This document shows, piece by piece, positions 1 through 6,841 of a stretch of DNA of 11,103 nt (within the stretch, counting starts at the first letter, position 1; each line of letters begins with the position of its first letter). Location of the stretch: assembly GCA_949076555.1 (NCBI GenBank), contig CARUOB010000033.1:1-11103 (forward strand), written 5' to 3'. The position numbers and the translations under genes were made by a program. The DNA comes from an uncultured Lachnospiraceae bacterium (lineage in GTDB: Bacteria > Bacillota > Clostridia > Lachnospirales > Lachnospiraceae). Below the pieces are notes generated by a model. It searched no databases, was not told the origin of the DNA, and saw only the letters and a list, made by a program, of their open reading frames with translations.

Positions 1-3
1 GGG

Positions 4-9
4 TATAAT
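4..9 (+). promoter_or_regulatory. possible -10 element upstream of pilC
   Basis: A perfect TATAAT hexamer lies 58 bases before the pilC start codon. The matching -35 position would fall outside the window, so a promoter cannot be confirmed. The alternative is that this stretch is the 3' end of an upstream pilus gene: frame 1 is open from base 1 to a TAA at 64-66. I could not recognise those 21 residues, and an open frame this short is uninformative. Confidence 0.25.
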
Positions 10-67
10 ATAAAATTAGGGGGGATTTTACCCTTGGATCTGAGAAAGGGCGAAAAGAGGGCATAAA

Positions 68-1282
68 ATGGCGGTTTACGGATATGAGGCGATTGATAAA
101 ACCGGAAAAACTTCAAAAGGAAGTATCACAGCCGATTCGCCGAACGCAGCGAGAACGGAACTGAAACGACAGAATTTGACAGTCGTCAAGATTGGGGAGC
201 AGAGCGCGCTGACGAGAGATATCAATATCGAGATCGGCGGCAAGCCGACAGCGAGAGATTTGAGCGTGTTCTGCCGCCAGTTCGTGAGTATGACGAAGGC
301 GGGCGTGAGTATTCTGGACGCGATGAGAATGCTCTGCCAGCAGACGGAGAATAAGCGGCTGAAGAAGGCGCTGGAAACAGTCAGGGTCAGCATGGAAAAG
401 GGCGAACCGCTGGCGGAGTCTCTGGCGAAGGAACCGACGGTTTTTCCGAGCATTATGGTGAGCATGGTGGCGGCGGGCGAGGCTTCGGGAAGTCTGGAAA
501 ATTCCATGGATCGTGTGGCGACCCAGCTCGAACGGCGCAGCAAGACGCAGGCGCTTGTCAAGAAGGCAATGGTGTATCCGATCGTGCTTATGGTGGTGGC
601 GATTGCCGTGGTGATTGTCATGCTGGTATTTGTCATTCCCCAGTATGCGGCCATGTTCGAGACGCTGGATACGGAACTGCCGGATATCACCAAGGCGGTT
701 CTCACAGCCAGCAATTTCGTTAAGAACAAGTGGTATCTGCTCTTAGGGGGCGTGGTAATCTTGGTGCTTGGGACGAAGGCGTTTGCGGAGACGGACCTTG
801 GGAAACATGTATTTGGCAAGGCGGCCATTTCACTTCCGGGGATCAAAGAGCTGACGATCAAGTCGTCGGCGGCTTCCATGGCGCGTACCATGGGCACACT
901 GATGGCTGCGGGTGTTCCCATGGTGGAGACGGTGGAGATCGTGGCGAATACCATGACGAACATCTGGTTTAAGGAGGCGCTTTTGGATGCGAAGGAACAG
1001 ATCGGACTGGGCGTACCTTTTTCCAAACCGTTAGAGGACTGCGGCCTGTTTCCGCCTATGGCGTATCACATGGTCAGAATCGGCGAGGAGTCCGGGGCCG
1101 TCGAGGATATGCTGGATAAGATGGCGGAGTATTACGAAGAGGAAGTGGAGATGGCGGTACAGTCTCTCATGGCGATGATGGAGCCTATGATTATTATCGT
1201 GCTGGCGGCGATTGTCAGCGTGCTGATCGCTTCGGTGCTGGCCCCGATGATGAAGATGTACGAGGCACTGGATAATATATAA
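68..1282 (+). CDS. pilC: type IV pilus inner-membrane platform protein PilC
   Basis: PilC is the polytopic membrane platform (GspF/T2SSF family) on which the assembly ATPase acts to insert pilins into the growing fibre. At 404 residues the protein is of usual family length. It shows the internal duplication of the family: two cytoplasmic helical domains, roughly residues 66-165 and 268-365. Each carries the recurring Gly-Glu-x-Ser-Gly signature (AAGEASGSLE at 135-144, RIGEESGAVE at 337-346). Hydrophobic membrane segments lie near 168-191, 222-238 and 371-394. The N-terminal sequence YGYEAIDKTGK is typical of the family. The ATG at 68 follows a purine-rich AAAGAGGG ribosome site. The next gene downstream is the major prepilin, after a 177-base gap. 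No PilB or PilT is in the window. Identity is secure from the sequence; the coupling to PilB is known for the family. Confidence 0.95.
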   Translation: MAVYGYEAIDKTGKTSKGSITADSPNAARTELKRQNLTVVKIGEQSALTRDINIEIGGKPTARDLSVFCRQFVSMTKAGVSILDAMRMLCQQTENKRLKKALETVRVSMEKGEPLAESLAKEPTVFPSIMVSMVAAGEASGSLENSMDRVATQLERRSKTQALVKKAMVYPIVLMVVAIAVVIVMLVFVIPQYAAMFETLDTELPDITKAVLTASNFVKNKWYLLLGGVVILVLGTKAFAETDLGKHVFGKAAISLPGIKELTIKSSAASMARTMGTLMAAGVPMVETVEIVANTMTNIWFKEALLDAKEQIGLGVPFSKPLEDCGLFPPMAYHMVRIGEESGAVEDMLDKMAEYYEEEVEMAVQSLMAMMEPMIIIVLAAIVSVLIASVLAPMMKMYEALDNI

Positions 1283-1459
1283 TAACAGTTCGGCCGGACC
1301 GAATCAGACGGAAAAATCATGCCAGCATGAATTTGGACGGCGGATGAAGGTCTGAGGGAACGTCCACTTGTTGCTATAAGTCATGAATTAAGCGCTTGAG
1401 TAGGGCGAAGCGTTTAAGATAGAGCAAAAATATTATGAGGAAAGAAGGAGAAAGAGAAT
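1283..1459 (+). promoter_or_regulatory. candidate structured 5' leader of the major prepilin mRNA
   Basis: This 177-base gap holds no gene but several complementary segments. TTCGG/CCGAA (1289-1293 with 1299-1303) is a short hairpin just after the pilC stop. TCATG/CATGA (1317-1321 with 1326-1330) has a CCAG loop. TGGACG/CGTCCA (1334-1339 with 1361-1366) closes a 21-base loop. That loop contains GTCTGA (1350-1355), which is perfectly complementary to TCAGAC at 1304-1309, so a pseudoknot is possible. A 10-pair stem with one G-U, TTAAGCGCTT/AAGCGTTTAA (1388-1397 with 1408-1417), is enclosed by TTGCT/AGCAA (1371-1375 with 1423-1427). No stem is followed by a T-run, so this is not a plain intrinsic terminator. 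I could not fit it to the c-di-GMP-I or c-di-GMP-II riboswitch consensus from memory. A cis-regulatory RNA controlling pilin expression is an inference. Confidence 0.35.
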
Positions 1460-1945
1460 ATGAAGAGAGAACAGAAATCATTGACAAACAAAGGTTTTTC
1501 CCTTGTCGAGCTGATTATCGTCGTTGCGATCATGGCAGTGCTGGTCGGCGTGCTGGCGCCCCAGTACTTAAGATACGTGGAGAAGACCAAACTGCAGAAG
1601 GATAATTCGGCTATCGCAGAAGTGGCTAATATTCTCAAAATATCGGCGGCTGAGGAAAAAGTATGGGAAGAAGTTTCAACCGCAGGAACCGGTGGATTGA
1701 CATACACGTTTGACGCTTCAACGCGTGAATTGACGATACCATCGGCGGGAGATCATGACTCTCTCGATAATGAGTTGAAACAAACCATTGACCTTAAGGA
1801 TGTAAAATTAGGATCTAATACATATGCTACAGTTATGCCTACTATTACGATTTATGTAGAGTCAGGAATTGTAAAGGTTAAAGCGGAGAAGTGGGCTAGT
1901 GAGCCAAATCAGGAAGAAGCAAAGCGAATCGTACAAAACTTTTAG
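1460..1945 (+). CDS. pilA: type IV prepilin, probable major pilin
   Basis: The protein is a 161-residue class III prepilin. The 12-residue leader, MKREQKSLTNKG, ends in Gly at -1. The mature protein begins FSLVELIIVVAIM, with Glu at +5 and a hydrophobic helix running into a long amphipathic alpha1 (LRYVEKTKLQKDNSAIAEVANIL). The mature form is about 149 residues with no cysteine, so there is no disulfide-bounded D-region, as is common in clostridial pilins. AAGGAG at 1445-1450 sits 9 bases before the ATG. Its size, its simple head domain and its place between pilC and pilD, apart from the minor-pilin cassette, suggest the major subunit. That assignment is inferred, and it could instead be a minor pilin. 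PilD encoded next door should process it. The last part of the gene is strikingly AT-rich compared with its neighbours, which fits a diversified or exchanged head domain. Confidence 0.9.
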   Translation: MKREQKSLTNKGFSLVELIIVVAIMAVLVGVLAPQYLRYVEKTKLQKDNSAIAEVANILKISAAEEKVWEEVSTAGTGGLTYTFDASTRELTIPSAGDHDSLDNELKQTIDLKDVKLGSNTYATVMPTITIYVESGIVKVKAEKWASEPNQEEAKRIVQNF

Positions 1946-1953
1946 GAAACTAT

Positions 1954-2032
1954 TTCGGTGGCTATATTTAAAAAGAAATATTCATCAATATTTAAGATGA
2001 TAGAATGTTGTAGTTAATTGGCCAAGACCGAA
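1954..2032 (+). repeat. AT-rich pilA-pilD junction with nested inverted repeats
   Basis: After the prepilin stop, TTCGGT (1954-1959) is perfectly complementary to ACCGAA (2027-2032). Between them is a 7-pair AT-only hairpin, AAATATT/AATATTT (1976-1982 with 1987-1993), with a CATC loop. There is no T-tract after the hairpin, so termination is not supported. The structure may protect or separate the highly expressed pilin message, but this is only a possibility. I see no gene or clear promoter between 1946 and 2070. Confidence 0.25.
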
Positions 2033-2070
2033 TTGGTTTGACTATGCGGCACCTTGAAAGGACACACCCC

Positions 2071-2829
2071 ATGTTACCCACAGTACTTCTCTACATAATC
2101 ATATTCCTCTACGGGATCGTGATTGGCAGTTTCTTAAACGTCTGTATCTTGCGCATCCCGAAACAGGAGAATATCGTAAAGATACGGTCGCACTGTATGC
2201 ACTGTGGGTACCGGTTGAGATGGTACGATCTCGTGCCGGTATGCAGTTATCTGTGGCTTAGGGGAAGGTGTCGCAGTTGTAAGCAGAAAATCTCCGTTCA
2301 GTATCCCATCGTTGAGCTGCTGAACGGAGCGCTCTACTGTATCGTGTTCGCGGTATATGGTATAAGCGTTGAAGCCCTACTTTTTGCGCTGCTTGCCTCC
2401 GCATTGATCATTTTAAGCGTGATTGATTTTCGCACTTACGAGATCCCGGTGGGGATCAACCTGTTTATACTGGCGTTGGGGCTGATCCGCATAGCGACGG
2501 ACTATACACGTTGGTCTGACTATGCGGTCGGGTTCCTTCTTGTCAGCGGTTTTCTCTATTTGGTTTATTTGGTTACGGGGGGACGCGGCATCGGCGGCGG
2601 TGATATTAAGCTGATGGCGGTGAGCGGCCTTTTGCTTGGATGGAAACAGATTTTACTCGCCTTTGTCATGGGATGTATCATCGGTTCCGTCATACACATT
2701 GCCCGGATGCGGGTGAGCGGACAGGGGCACATGCTTGCCTTTGGTCCGTATTTGTCGATAGGTATTCTGATTTCCGCGCTGGCGGGAGACCGGATGATTG
2801 CATGGTATTTGTCATGGGCCGGTCTATAA
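2071..2829 (+). CDS. pilD: prepilin peptidase / N-methyltransferase PilD
   Basis: PilD is the bifunctional membrane aspartyl protease (A24 family) that cleaves prepilin leaders after Gly and methylates the new N-terminal Phe. The 252-residue protein has the whole family layout. An N-terminal membrane helix is followed by IGSFLNVCILRIP (about 18-30). Two CxxC pairs of the cytoplasmic methyltransferase-associated domain lie at Cys42/Cys45 and Cys67/Cys70. The two catalytic aspartates are Asp119 in VIDFRTYEIP and Asp178 in GGGDIKL, and FGPYLSIG (224-231) lies near the C-terminus. About seven to eight hydrophobic segments are visible. I chose the ATG at 2071 because AAAGGA (2057-2062) lies 8 bases upstream. 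The in-frame TTG at 2038 and ATG at 2044 would add hydrophilic residues and lack a good ribosome site. It should process all the prepilins encoded here. The intact Cys motifs suggest both activities are retained. Confidence 0.96.
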   Translation: MLPTVLLYIIIFLYGIVIGSFLNVCILRIPKQENIVKIRSHCMHCGYRLRWYDLVPVCSYLWLRGRCRSCKQKISVQYPIVELLNGALYCIVFAVYGISVEALLFALLASALIILSVIDFRTYEIPVGINLFILALGLIRIATDYTRWSDYAVGFLLVSGFLYLVYLVTGGRGIGGGDIKLMAVSGLLLGWKQILLAFVMGCIIGSVIHIARMRVSGQGHMLAFGPYLSIGILISALAGDRMIAWYLSWAGL

Positions 2830-2900
2830 GATCAGGATGAAAATTTGGATATATGACTTGGGAAACAGAGATCATAATATAAGATGGTCTTTATCATAGA

Positions 2901-2917
2901 TTATCCGTTGCGGATAA
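2901..2917. repeat. perfect inverted repeat upstream of pilMN
   Basis: TTATCCG (2901-2907) and CGGATAA (2911-2917) form a perfect 7-pair inverted repeat separated by TTG. It lies 35 bases upstream of the pilMN start, in the 122-base gap after pilD. There is no T-tract on either strand, so it is not a recognisable terminator. A regulator binding site or an mRNA hairpin are both possible. I found no convincing -35/-10 pair in the gap. Confidence 0.3.
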
Positions 2918-2951
2918 AATAAGGGTAGGATTCGGCAAGGGGGTAAAACAG

Positions 2952-4598
2952 ATGTCGAAAGTATTGGGAATAGAAGTGGGGTCCTCCAGGATCAGGATTT
3001 GTGAGGAGGATTACAAGACAAAGAATCCCAGAGTATACCGTTCGATCAGCGTTCAGACGCCGGAAGGAACGGTGAACGACGGTATTCTGAATGTGAATGA
3101 GGAGCTGGTCAGCGCAATCAAAACGGCGTTTCAGGAAAACCGGATCAAGACGAAACAGATCGTCTTTTCCATGACTTCCACGAAGATCGCCAATCGTGAA
3201 ATTACCATTCCGTTTGTAAAAGAGAATAAAGTGAAGGATCTGATCAAGGCGAATGTGTCTGATTATTTTCCCGTTGATCTGGAGCAGTATGAGATCGGGC
3301 ACAGCATCGTCGGGACATTGGAGAACGAGAATGGGCCAAAGCAGTACAAGGTGATCGTCTATGCTGTCCCGAAACTGATGGCGTCGGGCTATTTCCAACT
3401 GGCCCAGGCGCTCGGATGTAACGTCGTCTCGCTGGACTACAGCGGGAACAGTATTTATCAGGTGCTCCGCAGGCATTGCGACACGGGTGTCCAGATGGTA
3501 GTCAAGGTGGATGAGAGTTCTACGATCATCACGATTTTGCAGAACCAGACCGTGGTGTTGCAGAGAACGGTTGCTTACGGTGTGGATGATGCCGTGTCCG
3601 CCATGATGGAGATGGAGGAATTTCAGAAGCCCGGTTATGAGGAAGCGGTAAATATCTTTAAGGACAGGGAGTGCATGAATGACGACATCGTGCAGTCTCT
3701 CAGTTATCTGATCAACGGCATAGCGCGTGTTGTAGATTACTTTACACGTAATAACGGCGCGGCCATCGATAAGGCATATCTGTCCGGGCTGGGCGGGGAC
3801 TTTAAGGGGCTTGCCGAACTGATTTCAAACACCATCGAGATGCCCCTTGTGCCGCTTAGGGAGATTAAGGGATTACAGATTGAGAAATTTTTTAAGGATA
3901 AGAGCTTCGGCGAGTTCTTAACCTGTATCGGTGCGTCGCTTTCACCGCTCGGTTTCATGGGTGAGAAGGAAAAGGCGAAGAAATCGATACAGCTTATGCC
4001 GGATGAGAAGGACAAATTCAGAGTCGCGGGTCTCTTTGCCGTGGCATCGTTTCTGGGCGCGGCGGTTCTCACAGCTACGTCTCTGATCGGTCTAAAGTCG
4101 GCGAAGGACGAAAATGTCAGGCTGAATAACCGGATCACGGAGCTTGCCGAAGCGGAAACCATATATAAAGAATATTTACAGCAGAAATATACCTTTGAAA
4201 AGCTGGCGTTTTTCGAGAGCAATACCGTGACGCTGAATAACGATCTGGTGAGTTTTATAGAAGAGATGCAGAAAAAGATGCCGACTTCCCTGAATGTGCA
4301 GGCTTTTAACGCGGACTTAAACGGTGTGAGCCTGTCGGTGACGGTTGCGGATAAGAAGGAGGCGGCGAAGCTGGTTCAGACGTTCCGCACCTTTGACAGT
4401 GTAGCGGGGGTAGAGGTTGCCGGAATGACGGACTCGGGAGCCGTGATGGAGGGAGAAGTGCAGGAGGAGGAGCCGAAGGTAAGTTTCACGGTTCAGGTAC
4501 AGTATAAGGGCGGGTCCGAGCTGACGCCCGTGCCGGAGACGCCTGCGCAGACGGACGGCGCCGTTGACACAACAGCCGATGAAGAGATTTTAGAGTAG
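2952..4598 (+). CDS. pilMN: fused type IV pilus assembly protein PilM-PilN
   Basis: The 548-residue protein joins two proteins that are separate in most T4P systems. Residues 1-340 are PilM, an actin/FtsA-like cytoplasmic ATP-binding protein. Its phosphate-1 loop is LGIEVGSSRIRI (5-16), the phosphate-2 region is VKVDESSTIITI (184-195), and the adenosine motif is LSGLGGD (277-283). Residues 345-356 (SIQLMPDEKDKF) resemble the cytoplasmic INLLP tail of PilN. A membrane helix follows (about 358-380), then a heptad-like coiled coil (383-425) and a small alpha/beta domain (about 428-518) like the PilN ferredoxin-like fold. An acidic, Pro/Thr-rich tail closes the protein. AAGGGGG (2937-2943) is 8 bases before the ATG. 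pilO follows after 12 bases, so the two are surely co-translated. In the phosphate-2 loop, Glu-Ser replaces the more usual Gly context, so ATP handling may differ. I recall a combined pilMN gene in Clostridioides difficile. The domain calls are from sequence; the fold match is inferred. Confidence 0.93.
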   Translation: MSKVLGIEVGSSRIRICEEDYKTKNPRVYRSISVQTPEGTVNDGILNVNEELVSAIKTAFQENRIKTKQIVFSMTSTKIANREITIPFVKENKVKDLIKANVSDYFPVDLEQYEIGHSIVGTLENENGPKQYKVIVYAVPKLMASGYFQLAQALGCNVVSLDYSGNSIYQVLRRHCDTGVQMVVKVDESSTIITILQNQTVVLQRTVAYGVDDAVSAMMEMEEFQKPGYEEAVNIFKDRECMNDDIVQSLSYLINGIARVVDYFTRNNGAAIDKAYLSGLGGDFKGLAELISNTIEMPLVPLREIKGLQIEKFFKDKSFGEFLTCIGASLSPLGFMGEKEKAKKSIQLMPDEKDKFRVAGLFAVASFLGAAVLTATSLIGLKSAKDENVRLNNRITELAEAETIYKEYLQQKYTFEKLAFFESNTVTLNNDLVSFIEEMQKKMPTSLNVQAFNADLNGVSLSVTVADKKEAAKLVQTFRTFDSVAGVEVAGMTDSGAVMEGEVQEEEPKVSFTVQVQYKGGSELTPVPETPAQTDGAVDTTADEEILE

Positions 4599-4610
4599 GG
4601 GGCGGAACAT

Positions 4611-5387
4611 ATGAAAAAGAACGAAATACAACTTCTGCTGATCGTGTTTGGAATCTTGGCGCTGTTTGTCTCATGGCAGTTTATCTATAAGATGAATATG
4701 GTGAAGACGGAAGAGATCCACTTACAGAATGAGGAACTACAGAAGTCGGTGGACCGTCTGGAGATTATGAACGGCAAAAAGCCCGAGTATATCGCGGATA
4801 TAGAGCGCATGAAGGCGGAAAGCGACGCCGTGGCAGACAGCTTTGCATCGGGGGTCAGAGTAGAAGATCAGGTGATGTACCTTTACAATATGGAACTGGT
4901 GGATGCGAACGATGTGCGGGTGCCGAATGTCAGCCTGCAGCCGGCGCAGATCGTTCCCTACGAAGGGGCTTTGGTCACGGAGGAGGGATATGAGCTTTTG
5001 GACGACGGAATCGGCATGTATAAGCTGGATACGACGGTCGGTGTGAAAACTACCAATAACGGCTTGAAAAACGTATTGAATTATATCTACGGAATAGACT
5101 CTAAAAAATCTGTCTCCCGGGTTTCCCTCGCCACAGGTGAAGACGGATATCTGACAGGCAGCCTGCAATTAGAATTTTTCTATCTGACCGGAACGCAGAC
5201 GCCTTATGTGGAGCCGAATATTTCCGGTGTTACCACGGGAACCAGCAATATCTTCGGCGTCCGAAACGGCAGTGCGGTGCAGGCGGAAACCGATGAAAGT
5301 ACGGACGACGGCGCACAGGCGGACGGAGCGGATTCCGAAGCACAGGCGGAGGAAGAGGGCGTGCAGACGGCGGACGACGCGGGCTGA
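4611..5387 (+). CDS. pilO: PilO-like type IV pilus assembly protein
   Basis: The 258-residue protein has a short basic N-terminus (MKKNE), one membrane helix (about 7-26), a coiled-coil stretch (32-72) and a small alpha/beta domain to about residue 195. This is the PilO/GspM layout. PilO normally pairs with PilN through the coiled coils and ferredoxin-like domains to form the alignment subcomplex on the outer face of the membrane. Its place directly after the pilMN fusion, 12 bases downstream with a strong AGGGGGCGGA ribosome site overlapping the pilMN stop, supports the call, since PilO itself is poorly conserved. Residues 224-258 are a low-complexity acidic Ala/Asp/Glu/Gln tail, encoded partly by repeated CAGGCGGA octamers. 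Such a tail is unusual for PilO and may reach into the cell wall. Assignment rests on topology and context more than on motifs. Confidence 0.82.
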   Translation: MKKNEIQLLLIVFGILALFVSWQFIYKMNMVKTEEIHLQNEELQKSVDRLEIMNGKKPEYIADIERMKAESDAVADSFASGVRVEDQVMYLYNMELVDANDVRVPNVSLQPAQIVPYEGALVTEEGYELLDDGIGMYKLDTTVGVKTTNNGLKNVLNYIYGIDSKKSVSRVSLATGEDGYLTGSLQLEFFYLTGTQTPYVEPNISGVTTGTSNIFGVRNGSAVQAETDESTDDGAQADGADSEAQAEEEGVQTADDAG

Positions 5388-5461
5388 GCAGGCAGCCGAC
5401 GAAGGCATACAGGAAGGTGACGCGGAAAAATCGGTTTTGGTACAGACAGGATGCAGGCGGA
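5280..5461 (+). repeat. four dispersed CAGGCGGA octamers at the pilO 3' end
   Basis: CAGGCGGA occurs at 5280-5287, 5316-5323, 5343-5350 and 5454-5461. The first three lie in the same codon phase of pilO and encode Gln-Ala-(Glu/Asp) units of the acidic tail. The fourth is in the intergenic stretch before the next gene, in register with the pilO frame but after its stop codon. Short repeats like this can drive tail-length change by slippage. Confidence 0.55.
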
Positions 5462-5462
5462 G

Positions 5463-5478
5463 AGGAGGAGACAAGGTG
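5463..5478 (+). promoter_or_regulatory. ribosome site that fixes the GTG start of the PilV-like prepilin
   Basis: AGGAGG at 5463-5468 stands 7 bases before a GTG at 5476-5478. The reading frame is open far upstream, through the pilO end, but contains no ATG close to the leader. This site together with the short KRDNKG leader identifies the GTG as the start. Confidence 0.75.
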
Positions 5479-6840
5479 AAAAGAGACAATAAAGGTTTTT
5501 CCCTGCTGGAGCTTTTGATTGCGGTTGCTGTTTTGGCGATCGTTATTGTGCCGATGCTCCGGGGCTTTGTCTCTTCGTACCGTGTGAATGCCAAGAGCAG
5601 GCGTCTTATGCGGGCGACCACGCTGGCGCAGGATGAGATGGAAATCTTCGAGAAGGAGAAACTGGAAGACCTGCTTGTGATGGAAGATACGGATTCGTCG
5701 GGCAATAAGACAGCCAGATATGATGTGACGAAAACGCCGACCTTAAAGACCGGCGCGGACGGAAAGCAGAAGGAGCATTTCACCTATCAGTTTAAGCGTG
5801 AGGGTGTGATCAATGACAGATCGGACGACAGAGAAATGTTTGATGTGGTGGTGACCTTAAACCCCACCGTTGCCCCGGATGGCGCCACGGGCGGCGCCTA
5901 TGAGACGGCAAACACGACGGATCTGCTTATTATGAACTCGGTCAGCGGGGTGGACAGCGCCACCTACATCCAGCGCATCAGAAATGAAGTAAACGCGAAC
6001 GGCGCCGATGAGGAGGTATACAAACTTTACACGGTGCGTCAAAATCCCGACAGCGCCACGGCGGGGAGCTGGACGGCTTCCATGTTCGGTCAGGAGATGA
6101 CGCGCAGGATCACCTTAAAGATCGAGCAGGAAAATCAGGCAGGTGTCATGACGACCGTAGCCAAAATCAGGTATGACTACAAGACCAACTATGCCAATGT
6201 GCCCAACGAGTACAGAGAGTATACGACCAAGGATAAGACCATTTTCAACAATGCGCAGACGTTGGATGAGGAGGGCAATCCCATCGAATTAAAGAGCGTG
6301 TATCTCTACTATGCGCCCAGATATAACGACTCGGCGATGGAGACTGTGGTAGGAAAGCATATTTCGCCGGATGAGATTGTCATAGAAAACAAAGATAAGC
6401 TGCCCGTCAATATCTATATCATCAGACAGAACATACTCGACCCCGCGGATGATACGAAGAAGCTGGGTGTGTATTGGGATGACACCACGAATACGATGCA
6501 GTATAATGTGCCGGACGATTACGAGGTTAATGTGACGATCACGGAGGGTTTTGGCGCGGACGGTATGACTTACGGCAGATATTTTACGAACCTGAACCTC
6601 GGTCAGAATCCGGGTGTTTTCGGACAGGGGCAGGAAGCGAAAATTACCCTGAATGACTGTGATAATCCCGGGCGGATCTTTACTGAGAATGAAATTTTGG
6701 AATATACCGGCTTAAAGGCCCTTGACGCGACGGAGGCGAAGGACAGGATCTATACGATGGAGACGGCGGTCTACGAGCATGGGGCAGACCCCGCCGCGAG
6801 CGATCCGGTGGTGCGTCTGACAGGCACGAAAATAGAATAG
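5476..6840 (+). CDS. large minor type IV prepilin, PilV-like
   Basis: The protein is a class III prepilin of 454 residues. It begins at GTG with a 7-residue leader, MKRDNKG, and its mature sequence is FSLLELLIAVAVLAIVIVPM, with Glu at +5. A hydrophobic alpha1 is followed by LMRATTLAQDEMEIFE, the tail typical of PilV/PulJ-type minor pilins (helix with AxxLAQxEME pattern). The mature head is about 420 residues, roughly two to three times a usual minor pilin, and is rich in Asp, Thr, Asn and Tyr with predicted beta content. I recognise no named domain in it. One plausible substructure is repeated LxxVYLYYAPRY / KLPVNIYIIRQN segments around residues 275-315. It sits 88 bases after pilO and opens the minor-pilin cassette. 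It is probably processed by PilD and placed at or near the fibre tip, an inference from the family. The prepilin call is firm; the PilV label is approximate. Confidence 0.87.
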   Translation: MKRDNKGFSLLELLIAVAVLAIVIVPMLRGFVSSYRVNAKSRRLMRATTLAQDEMEIFEKEKLEDLLVMEDTDSSGNKTARYDVTKTPTLKTGADGKQKEHFTYQFKREGVINDRSDDREMFDVVVTLNPTVAPDGATGGAYETANTTDLLIMNSVSGVDSATYIQRIRNEVNANGADEEVYKLYTVRQNPDSATAGSWTASMFGQEMTRRITLKIEQENQAGVMTTVAKIRYDYKTNYANVPNEYREYTTKDKTIFNNAQTLDEEGNPIELKSVYLYYAPRYNDSAMETVVGKHISPDEIVIENKDKLPVNIYIIRQNILDPADDTKKLGVYWDDTTNTMQYNVPDDYEVNVTITEGFGADGMTYGRYFTNLNLGQNPGVFGQGQEAKITLNDCDNPGRIFTENEILEYTGLKALDATEAKDRIYTMETAVYEHGADPAASDPVVRLTGTKIE

Positions 6841-6841
6841 T

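Noticed and set aside
76..1026. Long antisense open frame (316 codons) across pilC
   Set aside because: It lies wholly within pilC on the other strand, has no ribosome site, and its translation has no recognisable domain. It follows from the codon composition of pilC.
1283..1459. Direct call of a c-di-GMP riboswitch
   Set aside because: It is attractive from the biology of clostridial pili, but the conserved cores I know for class I and class II could not be placed. It is kept as an unassigned structured leader.
2038..2070. Upstream in-frame starts for PilD (TTG 2038, ATG 2044)
   Set aside because: They would add charged residues ahead of a family-typical N-terminal membrane helix and lack a good ribosome site. 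ATG 2071 has AAAGGA at 8 bases.
2830..2951. Sigma-A promoter before pilMN (CATAAT at 2873-2878)
   Set aside because: No hexamer resembling TTGACA lies at 16-18 bases upstream. TTGGAT at 2845 gives a 22-base spacer.
5206..5475. Upstream extension of the PilV-like frame through the pilO end
   Set aside because: It is Arg-rich shadow translation overlapping pilO. The GTG at 5476 has an ideal ribosome site and a normal short class III leader.
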